Of a DNA stretch of 64,000 bases, positions 17,234 through 26,106 are shown one piece after another. Location: NCBI RefSeq assembly GCF_900289175.1, contig NZ_LT985747.1:904103-968102 (forward strand), written 5' to 3'. Numbering within the stretch: position 1 is the first letter of the stretch; every line of letters starts with the position of its first letter. Below the pieces are notes generated by a model. That model saw nothing but the letters and a program-made list of their open reading frames with translations. It was not told the DNA's origin and made no database searches. The position numbers were made by a program, and so were the translations under genes. Source of the DNA: Paenibacillus faecalis (GTDB taxonomy: Bacteria > Bacillota > Bacilli > Paenibacillales > Paenibacillaceae).

Positions 17234-17890
17234 TCAGTTGACATCGACCCAGCCTTTCCGATGCGCGTAAATCGCCAGCTGAGTTCTGTCTTCCAGCTCA
17301 CATTTCATCAGCAGATTGCTGACGTGAGTCTTGACTGTTTTAATGCTAATATGAAGCTCTTCCCCAATCTCCTTGTTGCTCTTTCCCTCAGCTATAAGCA
17401 AAAGCACTTCCTTCTCACGCTCCGTTAACCCCGATCGATCTTCTTGAACTAAATGTTGGCGGATTCCCCGAGTCAAAGCTTCAGATACATCCTTTGTCAT
17501 GACCGGCATTCCTCGATATGCACCTTGCAAAGCATAAATAAGTTCATCAGCAGAAACCGTTTTGAGAACATAACTGACCGCTCCTGCTTCAACACATTCA
17601 ACCACAAGATCATCCTCTAAGAAGCTCGTCAGGATCACGATCTTTTGCCCGGGAAACTCCTTCATGGCCTCCCTTGTGGTTTCAGCACCGTTCATCACTG
17701 GCATCATCAAATCCATCAATATCAGATCCGGCTGATGCCCCGCCTCAGCGTTTCTTAAAAACTCCAACACTTCCATCCCGTTTGCAGCTTCCCCGATCAC
17801 TTCAAATGACGGGTCCAGTGACAAATATGTTTTTAAGCCCATTCGAACCATATCATGATCATCAGCAAGCAATATTTTAATTACACTCAT
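17234..17890 (-). CDS. liaR: Envelope-stress response regulator LiaR (NarL/FixJ family)
   Basis: This 218-residue regulator belongs to the LiaFSR system, which responds to lipid II-binding antibiotics. The receiver domain has D60 (LILMDLMMPVMNG) and K in YVLKTVSADEL. A C-terminal LuxR-type helix-turn-helix follows (LTEREKEVLLLIAEGKSNKEIGEELHIS region). The gene overlaps liaS by 14 nt and GGGGG precedes its ATG. The order liaF-liaS-liaR on one strand supports the identification. The next gene is htrA, 145 nt downstream. Confidence 0.92.
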   Translation of the reverse strand: MSVIKILLADDHDMVRMGLKTYLSLDPSFEVIGEAANGMEVLEFLRNAEAGHQPDLILMDLMMPVMNGAETTREAMKEFPGQKIVILTSFLEDDLVVECVEAGAVSYVLKTVSADELIYALQGAYRGMPVMTKDVSEALTRGIRQHLVQEDRSGLTEREKEVLLLIAEGKSNKEIGEELHISIKTVKTHVSNLLMKCELEDRTQLAIYAHRKGWVDVN

Positions 17891-18986
17891 TTACTTTCCC
17901 CCTTTCGGTTTCTGATGACTTCATATCTTCCTGGCTTCTTTCACCAGAGTCAGGCTGCGCCTCATCCTCAACCCGGTTTTCAAACAACGGTATATGTACC
18001 CTTACGGTCGTTCCGGCCCCCCGCCGGCTGATGATATCGACTTGACCTCCCAGCTTTTCTGCCCGCTCACGCATCGTGGACAAACCATACGAACCTTGTC
18101 TTTGCGTCATTTCATCAAAGCCCATTCCGTCGTCGCTTATGCTCAGCACAACCCGGTTACGTTCCTCTCGTAGCGACATGCTTATAAGCGTTGCACAGGC
18201 ATGTTTGACAATGTTAGCTATGGCTTCTTGAATAATGAGAAATAGCTGGTGTTCAATCGCTTCGGATAATCCGCCGCATAGCTCGACATCCTTCATCCCT
18301 TTCAGGTTGTTTTTCCGGCAGTAGTCAGGAAACCAGCGCTCCAGCGCTTCTTCTAATGTTTTCCCTTCAAGTTCAAGCGGTCGCAGCTGTGCGATTAAAG
18401 CTCGCATTTGTTTTTGAGCGGTATGTGACATCGAAATGAGCTGCTCCAGCACTTTATCACCCTGCTCCGGATTGTTTTTCATAACCCCCGGCAATGATGA
18501 AGCTGACATGTGAATAGCAAAAAGCTGCTGGCTGACCGTATCATGTAAATCCCGAGCCATTCGCCTGCGCTCCTCCAGAACAGCAGCTTCTGCAGCAACT
18601 TCTTTTTCAATAACGTCCTGTTCTCCAAGCCGCTGAAGAATTTTCATTTTCTTCTCTAACGCTTCTGTCATGCGATTAAACTCTTTATATACGCGTGCAA
18701 ATGAAGCATCCTCTGCTTCCGGCAGCCGAATCGCCAGATTGCCTTTGGCAACCTGCAGCATGTTCAAATGCAACAGATCAAGCGGCCTTTGAATACGCTG
18801 ACCAGCGATATATCCGACAATTCCTGTAAACAGAATGATACCGACCGTGTAATAAACCCACAGCCGGTTATCCTCAATAATCATGTAGCCTGCCTGGTCT
18901 GCGATATATAGAAACACAGCCACCCCGGCACCGATCAACAAAAAGTAAAGCATGAGCACCCATTTTGTATTTTTTATAAAGTTCAT
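17877..18986 (-). CDS. liaS: Sensor histidine kinase LiaS (HisKA_3 family)
   Basis: The 369-residue kinase has two N-terminal membrane helices with a very short external loop (about 15 residues), as in intramembrane-sensing kinases of the Lia/Vra group. A HAMP-like region follows. HisKA_3 has the phosphorylated histidine in RRRMARDLHDTVSQQLF, and a HATPase domain follows with IIQEAIANIVKHA and SDDGMGFDE. The C-terminal 35 residues are acidic and Ser-rich. Four bases separate it from liaF; it overlaps liaR. It most likely receives its signal through LiaF, which represses it in the absence of stress. Confidence 0.92.
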   Translation of the reverse strand: MNFIKNTKWVLMLYFLLIGAGVAVFLYIADQAGYMIIEDNRLWVYYTVGIILFTGIVGYIAGQRIQRPLDLLHLNMLQVAKGNLAIRLPEAEDASFARVYKEFNRMTEALEKKMKILQRLGEQDVIEKEVAAEAAVLEERRRMARDLHDTVSQQLFAIHMSASSLPGVMKNNPEQGDKVLEQLISMSHTAQKQMRALIAQLRPLELEGKTLEEALERWFPDYCRKNNLKGMKDVELCGGLSEAIEHQLFLIIQEAIANIVKHACATLISMSLREERNRVVLSISDDGMGFDEMTQRQGSYGLSTMRERAEKLGGQVDIISRRGAGTTVRVHIPLFENRVEDEAQPDSGERSQEDMKSSETERGKVNECN

Positions 18987-18990
18987 ATTG

Positions 18991-19971
18991 TTATCCTACC
19001 TTGTTCACTTTTACATCGCCGATAAAGACACTGATATGAATACGTATCCTTTTGCCGGCCTCTCTGTAAAATGGGCTTTCTATTCCGGCACTGCTCATGA
19101 AACCGCTGCGCTCCTGATCGAGAACCGACATATCTCCAATAAATGAACTTGTCTGTACATAAACTCCGAGATCGGAATCGTTTGGTACAAACACCTTAAC
19201 ATCACCGATGAAAGCCGAAATATTGATTCGGGTCTCTCCATAAGGAATTTGAGCTTTTGTTAGATCTAATACAGTATCTCCGATAAATAGCGAAGTGTTG
19301 GTCGGTTTAAGTGTGAAGTATTCATTGCCGAAGTTCAAATCACCGATAAAGACGGATTTATTGATTGTGCTTCCTTGATGCCATCCATGATCATTCCAGC
19401 TTTCCATACCCTCTTCATACTCTCTGCGTCGAGATCTATGACGAGGCTGTTCATGGATAACATATTCCTTCTGCTCCGGAATGGATTGTTTTTCCCGATC
19501 ATTTTTTTGACCAAAAGTTTGCTCAAACATTTCATCTAGAGTGGACTCCATTTTCGGTGCTTCCGGAATCGGATCAACACTTTCGTAATCGTCCCTATTA
19601 TAGGGTTGTGGCGGGTTTGGCGGTTCCTGATGCTTCGGCTTCAAGATAACGGATATTCCGTAGCCGATTAACATAACAGGCAGCGCAAATTTGACCAGAT
19701 CACCAAACGAAAAGAAAATGATGTCCAGATTTCGTCCCAGAAAATACAAACCGATGATTAACGGTATCATCGATCCCAATATGGCGCCTCCGTTTCTGGG
19801 TGAGCCCACAATCCCTTGTATGCCGACCCATATCAAAATAACAGGCCAAAATGTGGAAACGAGATGTACCAGGCTTACATTAATAAATCCTGCCTGATGA
19901 AGCATAAAAAATACTCCTGCTCCAATGAGAAGAAGCCCCCAAAACAGCTGGTTCCATCCTTTTCTATTCAT
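18991..19971 (-). CDS. liaF: LiaF-like membrane regulator of LiaS
   Basis: The 326-residue protein has an N-terminal block of four short hydrophobic helices (FWGLLLIGAGVFFML onward), a polar acidic linker of about 60 residues and a C-terminal LiaF domain. That domain is marked by repeated phi-IGD units: SVFIGDLNFG, SLFIGDTVLD, SAFIGDVKVF, SSFIGDMSVL and SVFIGDVKV. In the family LiaF inhibits LiaS until the envelope is damaged. The start follows AAGGGGATG. A 16-bp palindrome about 100 bp upstream could be the autoregulatory site. It is the first gene of liaF-liaS-liaR. Confidence 0.9.
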   Translation of the reverse strand: MNRKGWNQLFWGLLLIGAGVFFMLHQAGFINVSLVHLVSTFWPVILIWVGIQGIVGSPRNGGAILGSMIPLIIGLYFLGRNLDIIFFSFGDLVKFALPVMLIGYGISVILKPKHQEPPNPPQPYNRDDYESVDPIPEAPKMESTLDEMFEQTFGQKNDREKQSIPEQKEYVIHEQPRHRSRRREYEEGMESWNDHGWHQGSTINKSVFIGDLNFGNEYFTLKPTNTSLFIGDTVLDLTKAQIPYGETRINISAFIGDVKVFVPNDSDLGVYVQTSSFIGDMSVLDQERSGFMSSAGIESPFYREAGKRIRIHISVFIGDVKVNKVG

Positions 19972-20068
19972 AACCGCATCCCCTTGTTTTTCATTTCATA
20001 TGATTCCTTTGATTACAGTGTACAACAAGTGCTGCTTCAGGAATAGCGGCGCCGGGATGAAACCGGGA

Positions 20069-20084
20069 TCGGTCTGGAGACCGA
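20069..20084. promoter_or_regulatory. Perfect palindrome upstream of liaF, candidate LiaR operator
   Basis: TCGGTCTGGAGACCGA is a perfect inverted repeat with 7-bp arms and 2-bp centre, about 98 bp before the liaF start. It lies in an unusually GC-rich 50-bp patch that also contains two ATCCCGG copies on the minus strand. LiaR-type regulators bind GTC/GAC inverted repeats, so an autoregulatory role is plausible but not shown. Confidence 0.4.
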
Positions 20085-20133
20085 GGCGGGTGGAATAATA
20101 AGTTAAAAAGTTTTCGAAATCCCGATTATTTTA

Positions 20134-20176
20134 TAAAAAAAGCCAAAACCTCCGCATATATACGAAGGTCTTGGCT
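20134..20176 (-). terminator. Terminator of the small acid-soluble spore protein gene
   Basis: On the minus strand AGCCAAGACCTTCG pairs with CGGAGGTTTTGGCT (G-U pair or mismatch within) across a short AT loop and is followed by TTTTTTT. It lies 25 nt beyond the stop codon. Confidence 0.85.
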
Positions 20177-20201
20177 GCATTAAACAATATGAGGTGGATA
20201 T

Positions 20202-20402
20202 TTAGCGGTTAGCTTTGTTTGTGCTTTGGGAACCAAACTCAGCAAACTCAGCGTCAAACTTTTCGTTTGGCGTTTTGTAGTTCTCCTGAACTTTCTGGGA
20301 ACCTTTTTGAGCAACAGAAGTACTATTCTCCTCAGCAAACTCAGCATTAAACTTTTCATTTGGGGTTTTGTAGTTTTCCTGTACTTTGCTTTTCTTAGCC
20401 AC
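20202..20402 (-). CDS. Gamma-type small acid-soluble spore protein
   Basis: This is a storage protein of the developing spore, degraded at germination to supply amino acids. The 66-residue product has two copies of a unit VQENYKTPNEKF-x-AEFAE separated by a Gln/Ser spacer. It ends in Ser/Asn/Lys-rich residues, a composition matching gamma-SASP (SspE) proteins whose repeats carry xFxTEFA protease sites. The frame is open to 20435, but GTG 20402 follows a very strong site (GGGAGGTGAATACT) and gives the usual AKKSK start. It is a single gene with its own terminator, and probably has a forespore promoter that I cannot define. Confidence 0.8.
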   Translation of the reverse strand: MAKKSKVQENYKTPNEKFNAEFAEENSTSVAQKGSQKVQENYKTPNEKFDAEFAEFGSQSTNKANR

Positions 20403-20519
20403 AGTATTCACCTCCCTGTCCAGCAATACCATCATCCTCTTCGGGGAACGTCTCCCCGAAAATAGTATGTGATAGACAGGCGGTCATTATTCTTATATCC
20501 GGTGAACTTGATTTCCTCT

Positions 20520-21275
20520 TTAAACAGCCTCTTCCAGTACAAAAGAAGGCAGAAAACGGTACGTTTCAACAGCTTCACCAAGTCTGTTCAGCATCTCTTC
20601 CGTACACTTGCCGTTTCCGCGCTTAATCAGCTGTACCTCGACATCTTTTTTACCCCATTCTTTAAAAACCTGTTTGGTCGTGGAAAAATACAAATCGATC
20701 TTTTCGCCCTTAATCGCAGACCCGGTATCAGCAACAACTCCGTACCCATAATCCGGAATATACAAAATGCTTCCCAGCGGAAACACTTTTGGGTCAGCTG
20801 CAATGGTCGATACCTTATTTTTATCACGCTTTACCTTTACACCGGAATAGGTAATTCCATACTGCGGATGTCCTGGTCTTTTACCTGTTGATTCGTAGCC
20901 GGCAGTATATCCGGTAGCTGTTACTTTAATCGTGTGAATTACCTGATCTTCTCTAGGTGCTAATACAGGCATGGAAGGCGATTTTTTCTTCAGAGATTCG
21001 ATATTCTCACTCTTCTCCGGAGAAGAGTGAAGCAAATAACTCATATTGCCCAAGCCTACAGCACTGAATGCATATAAATCAGGCATCTTTACAGAGTAAC
21101 TTTCTTCTGCCTTCTCATCCTCATTGCTTGTTTGTACCTGCTCAGTGGTTCCATAGGAGTCTGAAGATATTTGTAAGATCGCTACAGCGTCCGCTTCAAA
21201 CGAGACGAAGCTATACATCAATCCTGATAGCAATGTGCAAATTAAAAACCTCTGCCATGTTTTCCATTTGTTCAT
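20520..21275 (-). CDS. Secreted 3D-domain cell-wall protein
   Basis: The 251-residue protein begins with a signal peptide or membrane anchor ([20 protein letters not shown]), followed by an acidic low-complexity region. The C-terminal 3D domain has its three aspartates in [22 protein letters not shown] and KIDLYF. It resembles the catalytic part of MltA and of YocH/YuiC-type stationary-phase autolysins, so it probably cleaves or binds peptidoglycan. No LysM or G5 domain is visible. GGGGGAGGT precedes the ATG. The substrate is inferred from the family. Confidence 0.8.
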   Translation of the reverse strand: MNKWKTWQRFLICTLLSGLMYSFVSFEADAVAILQISSDSYGTTEQVQTSNEDEKAEESYSVKMPDLYAFSAVGLGNMSYLLHSSPEKSENIESLKKKSPSMPVLAPREDQVIHTIKVTATGYTAGYESTGKRPGHPQYGITYSGVKVKRDKNKVSTIAADPKVFPLGSILYIPDYGYGVVADTGSAIKGEKIDLYFSTTKQVFKEWGKKDVEVQLIKRGNGKCTEEMLNRLGEAVETYRFLPSFVLEEAV

Positions 21276-21381
21276 TTGAGTACCTCCCCCTTGCTAGTGA
21301 GGTTTCCCAATTTCCAAAAGGTTTATACATTACATGACAGAGGTTGATTGATCTCATGCTATAGTAAACTTTGCAGAAATA

Positions 21382-23319
21382 TCAAATGGTACGATTGTTA
21401 ATTTCCTCCTGAAGCTTAACGATCACTTCATCCAGACCTTGTGCACCAAGGTCGCCTTCACCGCGTTTACGAACAGACACCGCTTTGGCGTTCATTTCAT
21501 TCTCGCCAACGATGAACATGTAAGGAACTTTTTCAAGCTGCGCTTCACGGATTTTATAGCCAAGCTTCTCATTGCGGAGGTCGGCTTCTACAGCAACACC
21601 GGCAAGCTTGAGCTTATCAGCCACTTCCTTCGCATAATCTTCGAAAGCGGTCGATACCGGAATAACCTTAACCTGTACAGGCGAAAGCCACAATGGCAGC
21701 GCACCTGCAAAATTCTCCAGAAGGAAAGCAACGAACCGTTCCATCGTTCCAAGAATGCCTCGGTGAATAACGACCGGACGATGCTTTTGACCGTCATCGC
21801 CGACATATTCAAGCTCAAAGCGTTCCGGAAGCAGGAAGTCCAGCTGAACAGTAGACAACGTCTCTTCTTTGCCGAGCGCTGTCCGAACCTGAACATCAAG
21901 CTTCGGACCATAGAATGCCGCTTCCCCATCGGCTTCATAGAACGGCATGTCCAGACTTTCCACAACCTCACGCAGCATGCGCTGGGACATTTCCCACATT
22001 TCGTCGTTCGGGAAATATTTCTCGGTATCTTGCGGATCGCGGTAAGACAGACGGAAACGGTAATCATCAATACCGAAGTCCTTGTACACAGTCATGATCA
22101 GATCGATGACACGCTTAAATTCTTCCTTGATCTGGTCCGGACGGCAGAAAATATGTGAATCGTTCAATGTCATCGCGCGGACACGGTGAAGACCCGTCAG
22201 TGCTCCAGACATTTCATAGCGATGCATCATACCGAGCTCCGCAATGCGGATCGGAAGGTCGCGGTAGCTGTGCATACTGCTCTTGTACACCATCATATGG
22301 TGCGGACAGTTCATCGGACGGAGCACCAGCTCCTCGTTGTCCATCACCATTCTAGGGAACATGTCTTCCTCATAGTGTGCCAAATGCCCGGACGTCTTGT
22401 ACAGCTCTACGTTACCGAGAACCGGTGTATAAACGTGCTGGTATCCAAGGCGCTCTTCCATATCTACAATATAACGCTCCAGCGTCCGGCGAAGCTTCGC
22501 CCCGTTAGGCAACCAGATTGGCAATCCTTGACCGACCAGCTGGGAGAAGGTGAACATTTCAAGCTCTTTACCCAGTTTACGGTGATCACGTTTTTTCGCT
22601 TCTTCCAGCAGACGAAGATGCTCATCAAGCTGTGCTTTTTTTACAAAAGCAGTACCATACACACGCTGCAACATTTTATTCTTGCTGTCACCGCGCCAGT
22701 AAGCACCCGCTACGTTCATCAGCTTGAAAACTTTGATTTTCCCGGTAGAAGGCACGTGTGGCCCGCGGCAAAGATCGAAGAATTCACCCTGTTCATAAAT
22801 GGAGATAACACTGTCCTCAGGCAGATCATTGATCAGCTCCAGTTTGTAAGGATCCTCCAGCTCACCGAAAATGCGAAGCGCTTCTTCACGGCTGACTTCT
22901 TTGCGTACAATCGGAAGGTTCTCACCGATAATACGATCCATTTCTTTCTCAATCTTTTGCAGATCTTCCGGATTCAGCGCCTCTTCGAGATCCATATCAT
23001 AGTAGAAGCCATCTTCAATAACAGGTCCAACGCCAAGCTTTACCGCTTTAGCCCCGAACAAACGCTTCGTTGCCTGCGCCATCAAATGGGCAGTACTGTG
23101 ACGCATAATCTCAAGTCCTTCTGGTGAATCCTGAGTCACAATTTCAATAAGAGCTCCTTCTTCAAGGGGGGTCGACAGGTCCACCAGCTGACCGTTCAGT
23201 TTGCCGGCAACGGCATTTTTTCGAAGCCCGCTGCTGATCGATGCCGCTACATCTTCAATACTGCTCCCTTTCGCATATTCCCGGACAGAGCCGTCCGGAA
23301 GCTTAATACGAATAGACAT
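21382..23319 (-). CDS. thrS: Threonyl-tRNA synthetase
   Basis: This is a 645-residue class II aminoacyl-tRNA synthetase charging tRNA-Thr. In order it has a TGS domain (about 1-62), the editing/second-additional domain with [10 protein letters not shown] and its zinc-type histidines (about 63-225), the catalytic core with motif 2 and [11 protein letters not shown] (zinc Cys/His), and motif 3 ([15 protein letters not shown]). The C-terminal anticodon-binding domain follows (about 535-645). AGGAGG precedes the ATG. Expression is set by the upstream T-box. No clear terminator was found downstream before the 3D-domain gene. Confidence 0.98.
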   Translation of the reverse strand: MSIRIKLPDGSVREYAKGSSIEDVAASISSGLRKNAVAGKLNGQLVDLSTPLEEGALIEIVTQDSPEGLEIMRHSTAHLMAQATKRLFGAKAVKLGVGPVIEDGFYYDMDLEEALNPEDLQKIEKEMDRIIGENLPIVRKEVSREEALRIFGELEDPYKLELINDLPEDSVISIYEQGEFFDLCRGPHVPSTGKIKVFKLMNVAGAYWRGDSKNKMLQRVYGTAFVKKAQLDEHLRLLEEAKKRDHRKLGKELEMFTFSQLVGQGLPIWLPNGAKLRRTLERYIVDMEERLGYQHVYTPVLGNVELYKTSGHLAHYEEDMFPRMVMDNEELVLRPMNCPHHMMVYKSSMHSYRDLPIRIAELGMMHRYEMSGALTGLHRVRAMTLNDSHIFCRPDQIKEEFKRVIDLIMTVYKDFGIDDYRFRLSYRDPQDTEKYFPNDEMWEMSQRMLREVVESLDMPFYEADGEAAFYGPKLDVQVRTALGKEETLSTVQLDFLLPERFELEYVGDDGQKHRPVVIHRGILGTMERFVAFLLENFAGALPLWLSPVQVKVIPVSTAFEDYAKEVADKLKLAGVAVEADLRNEKLGYKIREAQLEKVPYMFIVGENEMNAKAVSVRKRGEGDLGAQGLDEVIVKLQEEINNRTI

Positions 23320-23394
23320 CCTACATTCCTCCTAAAAATCCTTGTTCCAATTCATTTTCACGTCTCATCTCATGACCTGTTTGCAGGACAATAT

Positions 23395-23680
23395 AAAAAA
23401 CACCCGTCCCGCAAAGGGACGAGTGCTATACTCGTGGTTCCACCCTAATTCAATCATCAAAACAGCCCTGTCATGCATTCAAGGTGCTTTAAGAAGATCC
23501 TTCGTTGGCATTGGGTAACGGCAATGAACCGGCGAAGCCTACTTTCTCATTTCGACAACGCAGCTACAAAGGGGTAAATCAACAGCATACCGGAGGAAAT
23601 TGCAGCCGAGGTTCCCTCTCTCTGAACGGTCTTAAACTGTTTGATTCATGTCTTTGTCAACGCTTTTCACGTGAATTTAT
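23395..23680 (-). promoter_or_regulatory. T-box riboswitch controlling thrS
   Basis: The leader carries the conserved T-box AGGGTGGAACCACGA (23432-23446) followed by the terminator stem CTCGTCCC/GGGACGGG and TTTTTT (23395-23423). Stem I features (AGAGAGAGGGAACC) lie upstream. An ACC triplet at 23573-23575 (in GATTTACCCC) is the best threonine specifier candidate. Binding of uncharged tRNA-Thr would form the antiterminator and allow read-through into thrS. The boxes are seen directly; the specifier position is inferred. Confidence 0.92.
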
Positions 23681-24615
23681 CAGTTATTATAATCCCGTTT
23701 AGCCGGGAACGTCAAGTCATCATTCGCCAGGCTTCCCAGAAAAGGGCTGCATTCGGAACATCCGATACATACCTCCGCCCTGTCTTCAAAAATATGCGAA
23801 AGCGTGACAATAACTGCAAGATCCGGCTCCCGCGTATGGATGATCATGCGAGCAGGAGAAACGGATATCAGTGTACTGACGATCATGTCTTCAATCTCCA
23901 TCTCCTGATCAAGCCGTTCCATCACGAGCCCTTCGCCCCTTAACTTTTCAATCGGCTTTAAGCTGCCATCCAGGAGAAGAAAATCCTCTCCTCCTTTATG
24001 AATGACATGAGCAAGAGGCATTGCCGGTTCCTGAAAATACACAAAATATTTAAGTAAATTAACAAACTCTTTGTACTGCTGATCCAGCATAAACTCATCC
24101 ACCGCGTACTCCGCTAATTCCCTTAGCTCCTGTTCATACGCCTGTAATCTAAAGGTCATAAAACCATCAAGGTTCAATTCAGAATACTCCTTGAGGCACA
24201 TAAAGATACTGTCTTTCAGCTTTTGCACTCGTTGCTGTAAAAAGTCTCCTGAAGGTTCATCCTTGGCAAGCAGCATGAAATACCATTGCAGAACATGTTC
24301 TGATTCTTCCAGATCATGAAATTCAAAGTCAGAAAGCAAAATCCGTGCGGCAATTTCCTGTTCTTTCTCTTCCATAATGTAAGCTGCGGCCGCTTCAGAA
24401 ACCAACAAGCGCACCTTCTCTACCGATGCCGTCCAAGATGCGAGCGGCAATTTTCCCGAGCACTTCCAAACAACCCGATCTCCCGAAGCGCTGAATGAAA
24501 ATTTCAGCTGCTTGCATTGTTTGCGTAGCACCTTCTGCTGGTTTGATAAGATACGGTAAAAAGCTTCTTTTTCACCGTCAGTCCGTGTATTGACCGATAT
24601 GCTGAACAGTTCCAT
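23680..24615 (-). CDS. ytxC: YtxC-like sporulation-associated protein
   Basis: The 311-residue soluble protein has the features of YtxC: an N-terminal region rich in Lys/Phe, a helical middle (LLAKDEPSGDFLQQR, then CLKEYSELNLDGFMTFRL) and a C-terminal domain with IIHTREPDLAVIVTLSHIF and two cysteines in CIGCSECSPF. The molecular role is unknown; the family is linked to sporulation. Location just upstream of thrS is the same in B. subtilis. AAGGAG precedes the ATG. Its last codons double as the thrS promoter. Confidence 0.8.
   Translation of the reverse strand: MELFSISVNTRTDGEKEAFYRILSNQQKVLRKQCKQLKFSFSASGDRVVWKCSGKLPLASWTASVEKVRLLVSEAAAAYIMEEKEQEIAARILLSDFEFHDLEESEHVLQWYFMLLAKDEPSGDFLQQRVQKLKDSIFMCLKEYSELNLDGFMTFRLQAYEQELRELAEYAVDEFMLDQQYKEFVNLLKYFVYFQEPAMPLAHVIHKGGEDFLLLDGSLKPIEKLRGEGLVMERLDQEMEIEDMIVSTLISVSPARMIIHTREPDLAVIVTLSHIFEDRAEVCIGCSECSPFLGSLANDDLTFPAKRDYNN
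23686..23715 (-). promoter_or_regulatory. thrS promoter embedded in the ytxC coding sequence
   Basis: TTGACG (23710-23715) and TATAAT (23686-23691) with an 18-bp spacer lie wholly within the last codons of ytxC (Leu-Thr ... Tyr-Asn). The T-box leader starts immediately after. Confidence 0.75.
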
Positions 24616-24775
24616 GGAATCGCTCCTTTCGGGTTCCCTGTTTCAGTATATGGGGACCTTAATGGGGATATACGGAACTCGTTTTTGGAAAAAGAAGCAA
24701 GCTCACTCTAACAGCACCCACCTGCTTTGAAGTGCAAATATGTAAGACGAACCTGTGCATCGGATATTGAAAAAG

Positions 24776-24815
24776 AAAAAGCCCTGTTTTCGAAATATAA
24801 ACGATAAACAGGGCT
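24776..24815 (-). terminator. Terminator of mqnC
   Basis: On the minus strand AAGCCCTGTTT pairs with AAAACAGGGCTT and is followed by TTTCTTTTT, 20 nt past the mqnC stop. The remaining bases to the ytxC start (24616-24775) show nothing recognisable. Confidence 0.75.
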
Positions 24816-24837
24816 TCTTGTATGACTTAAATGAGTT

Positions 24838-25971
24838 CTAGTTTTGCATGACAAAATCGCGTTCTACCGTACTGTTATCATGGAACACACGCAAAATATC
24901 ATATTTCGTATTACGCTGGGCAGGAATGTTGCCGCTCTCGCGAATCAGCTTCAGAATAGACTCGATGTTCACTTTATATATCGCACCTGCAGAAGAAACC
25001 ACATTTTCCTCCATCATCGTACTTCCGAAATCATTGCATCCGTATGACAGCGACAGTTTGCCAATTTCTGGTCCCATGGTCACCCAAGAGGATTGAAGAT
25101 TCCGAACATTATCGATAGCCAGGCGGCTGATTGCAACCGTCTTTAAGTAAGATTCAGGGGTCTCACGTTCACGTCTCAGATTGGTGTTATCCGGCTGGAA
25201 AGTAAACGGTATAAAGGCAAGAAATCCTTTGGAGTTCCAGCCATTTTGAATACATTCATCCTGAGCATCCCGAATCCGAAGCAGGTGAAGCGCTCTTTGC
25301 TCCATCGTTTCTCCCAATCCGATAACCATCGTTGCTGTTGTGTTCATTCCAAGTTTATGCGCCGTCTGCATGACATCCATCCATTGACGCCAGCTGCCTT
25401 TCAACTTGCTCACCTTTTGTCGGATACGGTCGTCCAAAATTTCGGCACCGCCTCCAGGTAACGAGTCTAAGCCTGCATCTCTCAGCTCGCGTACAACTTC
25501 TTCCATGCTAAGGCCTGACACATCCATCATTTTCACTATTTCGGCAGGTGAAAAGGAATGCATCGTAATATCAGGAAAACGTTTTTTAATATTTCGAAGC
25601 AAGTCCGTATAATAGCTAAACGGCAGGTTCGGATTTGTTCCGCCCTGCATTAAGATTTCAGTCCCATCAACGTCTTGGGTTTCCTTGATTTTCTGAAAAA
25701 TCTCCTCGTCTGAAAGCACATATCCTTCTTCATGTCCCGGTCTGCGATAAAAAGCACAAAACCGACAATATACATCGCACACATTCGTATAGTTGATGTT
25801 ACGTCCAATCACGAATGTTGTAATCGGATCAGGATGCATCCGCTTGGTCATAATATTGGCGGCATGTCCGATTTTTTCAATCTCATCACTATCAAAGAGT
25901 GTCACGGTATCCTCCAGATTCAACCGTTCACCGCGCAGTGCCTTATCTAGAATACTATCGACAGTACTCAT
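24838..25971 (-). CDS. mqnC: Cyclic dehypoxanthine futalosine synthase (radical SAM)
   Basis: The enzyme cyclises dehypoxanthine futalosine in the futalosine route to menaquinone. The 377-residue radical-SAM protein has the cluster motif C65-x3-C69-x2-C72 (NVCDVYCRFCAFYR) in the MqnC-type context VIGRNINYTNVC. It also has the glycine-rich MQGGTNPNLP, the HSFSPAEI segment and GGGAEILDDR. These separate it from the sister enzyme MqnE. AAAGGAGG precedes the ATG. It stands alone between ytxC and the methionine genes; the other mqn genes are not in the window. Bacillus subtilis instead uses the classical Men pathway. Confidence 0.88.
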   Translation of the reverse strand: MSTVDSILDKALRGERLNLEDTVTLFDSDEIEKIGHAANIMTKRMHPDPITTFVIGRNINYTNVCDVYCRFCAFYRRPGHEEGYVLSDEEIFQKIKETQDVDGTEILMQGGTNPNLPFSYYTDLLRNIKKRFPDITMHSFSPAEIVKMMDVSGLSMEEVVRELRDAGLDSLPGGGAEILDDRIRQKVSKLKGSWRQWMDVMQTAHKLGMNTTATMVIGLGETMEQRALHLLRIRDAQDECIQNGWNSKGFLAFIPFTFQPDNTNLRRERETPESYLKTVAISRLAIDNVRNLQSSWVTMGPEIGKLSLSYGCNDFGSTMMEENVVSSAGAIYKVNIESILKLIRESGNIPAQRNTKYDILRVFHDNSTVERDFVMQN

Positions 25972-26062
25972 ATATTTGATCCTCCTTTATCACAGCTAAA
26001 AGACAGTGGGTTTCACATGTCTAGATATATCATAACTTTTTCATCGTACCACAAAAAGGAAG

Positions 26063-26093
26063 CAAAAACGACATCCAGTTTATTGAATGTCGC
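26063..26093 (-). terminator. Terminator of the metA-metI-metC operon
   Basis: On the minus strand AGCGACATTCA pairs imperfectly with TGGATGTCGTT and is followed by TTTTTG, directly after the metC stop codon. Confidence 0.6.
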
Positions 26094-26106
26094 TCTACAA
26101 TATATG

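Noticed and set aside
21439..22158. 239-codon plus-strand frame opposite thrS
   Set aside because: Shadow of thrS; no start signal or recognisable motif.
22186..23127. 313-codon plus-strand frame opposite thrS
   Set aside because: It is antisense to a certain gene, has no ribosome site, and gives a His/Phe-rich product typical of a shadow frame.
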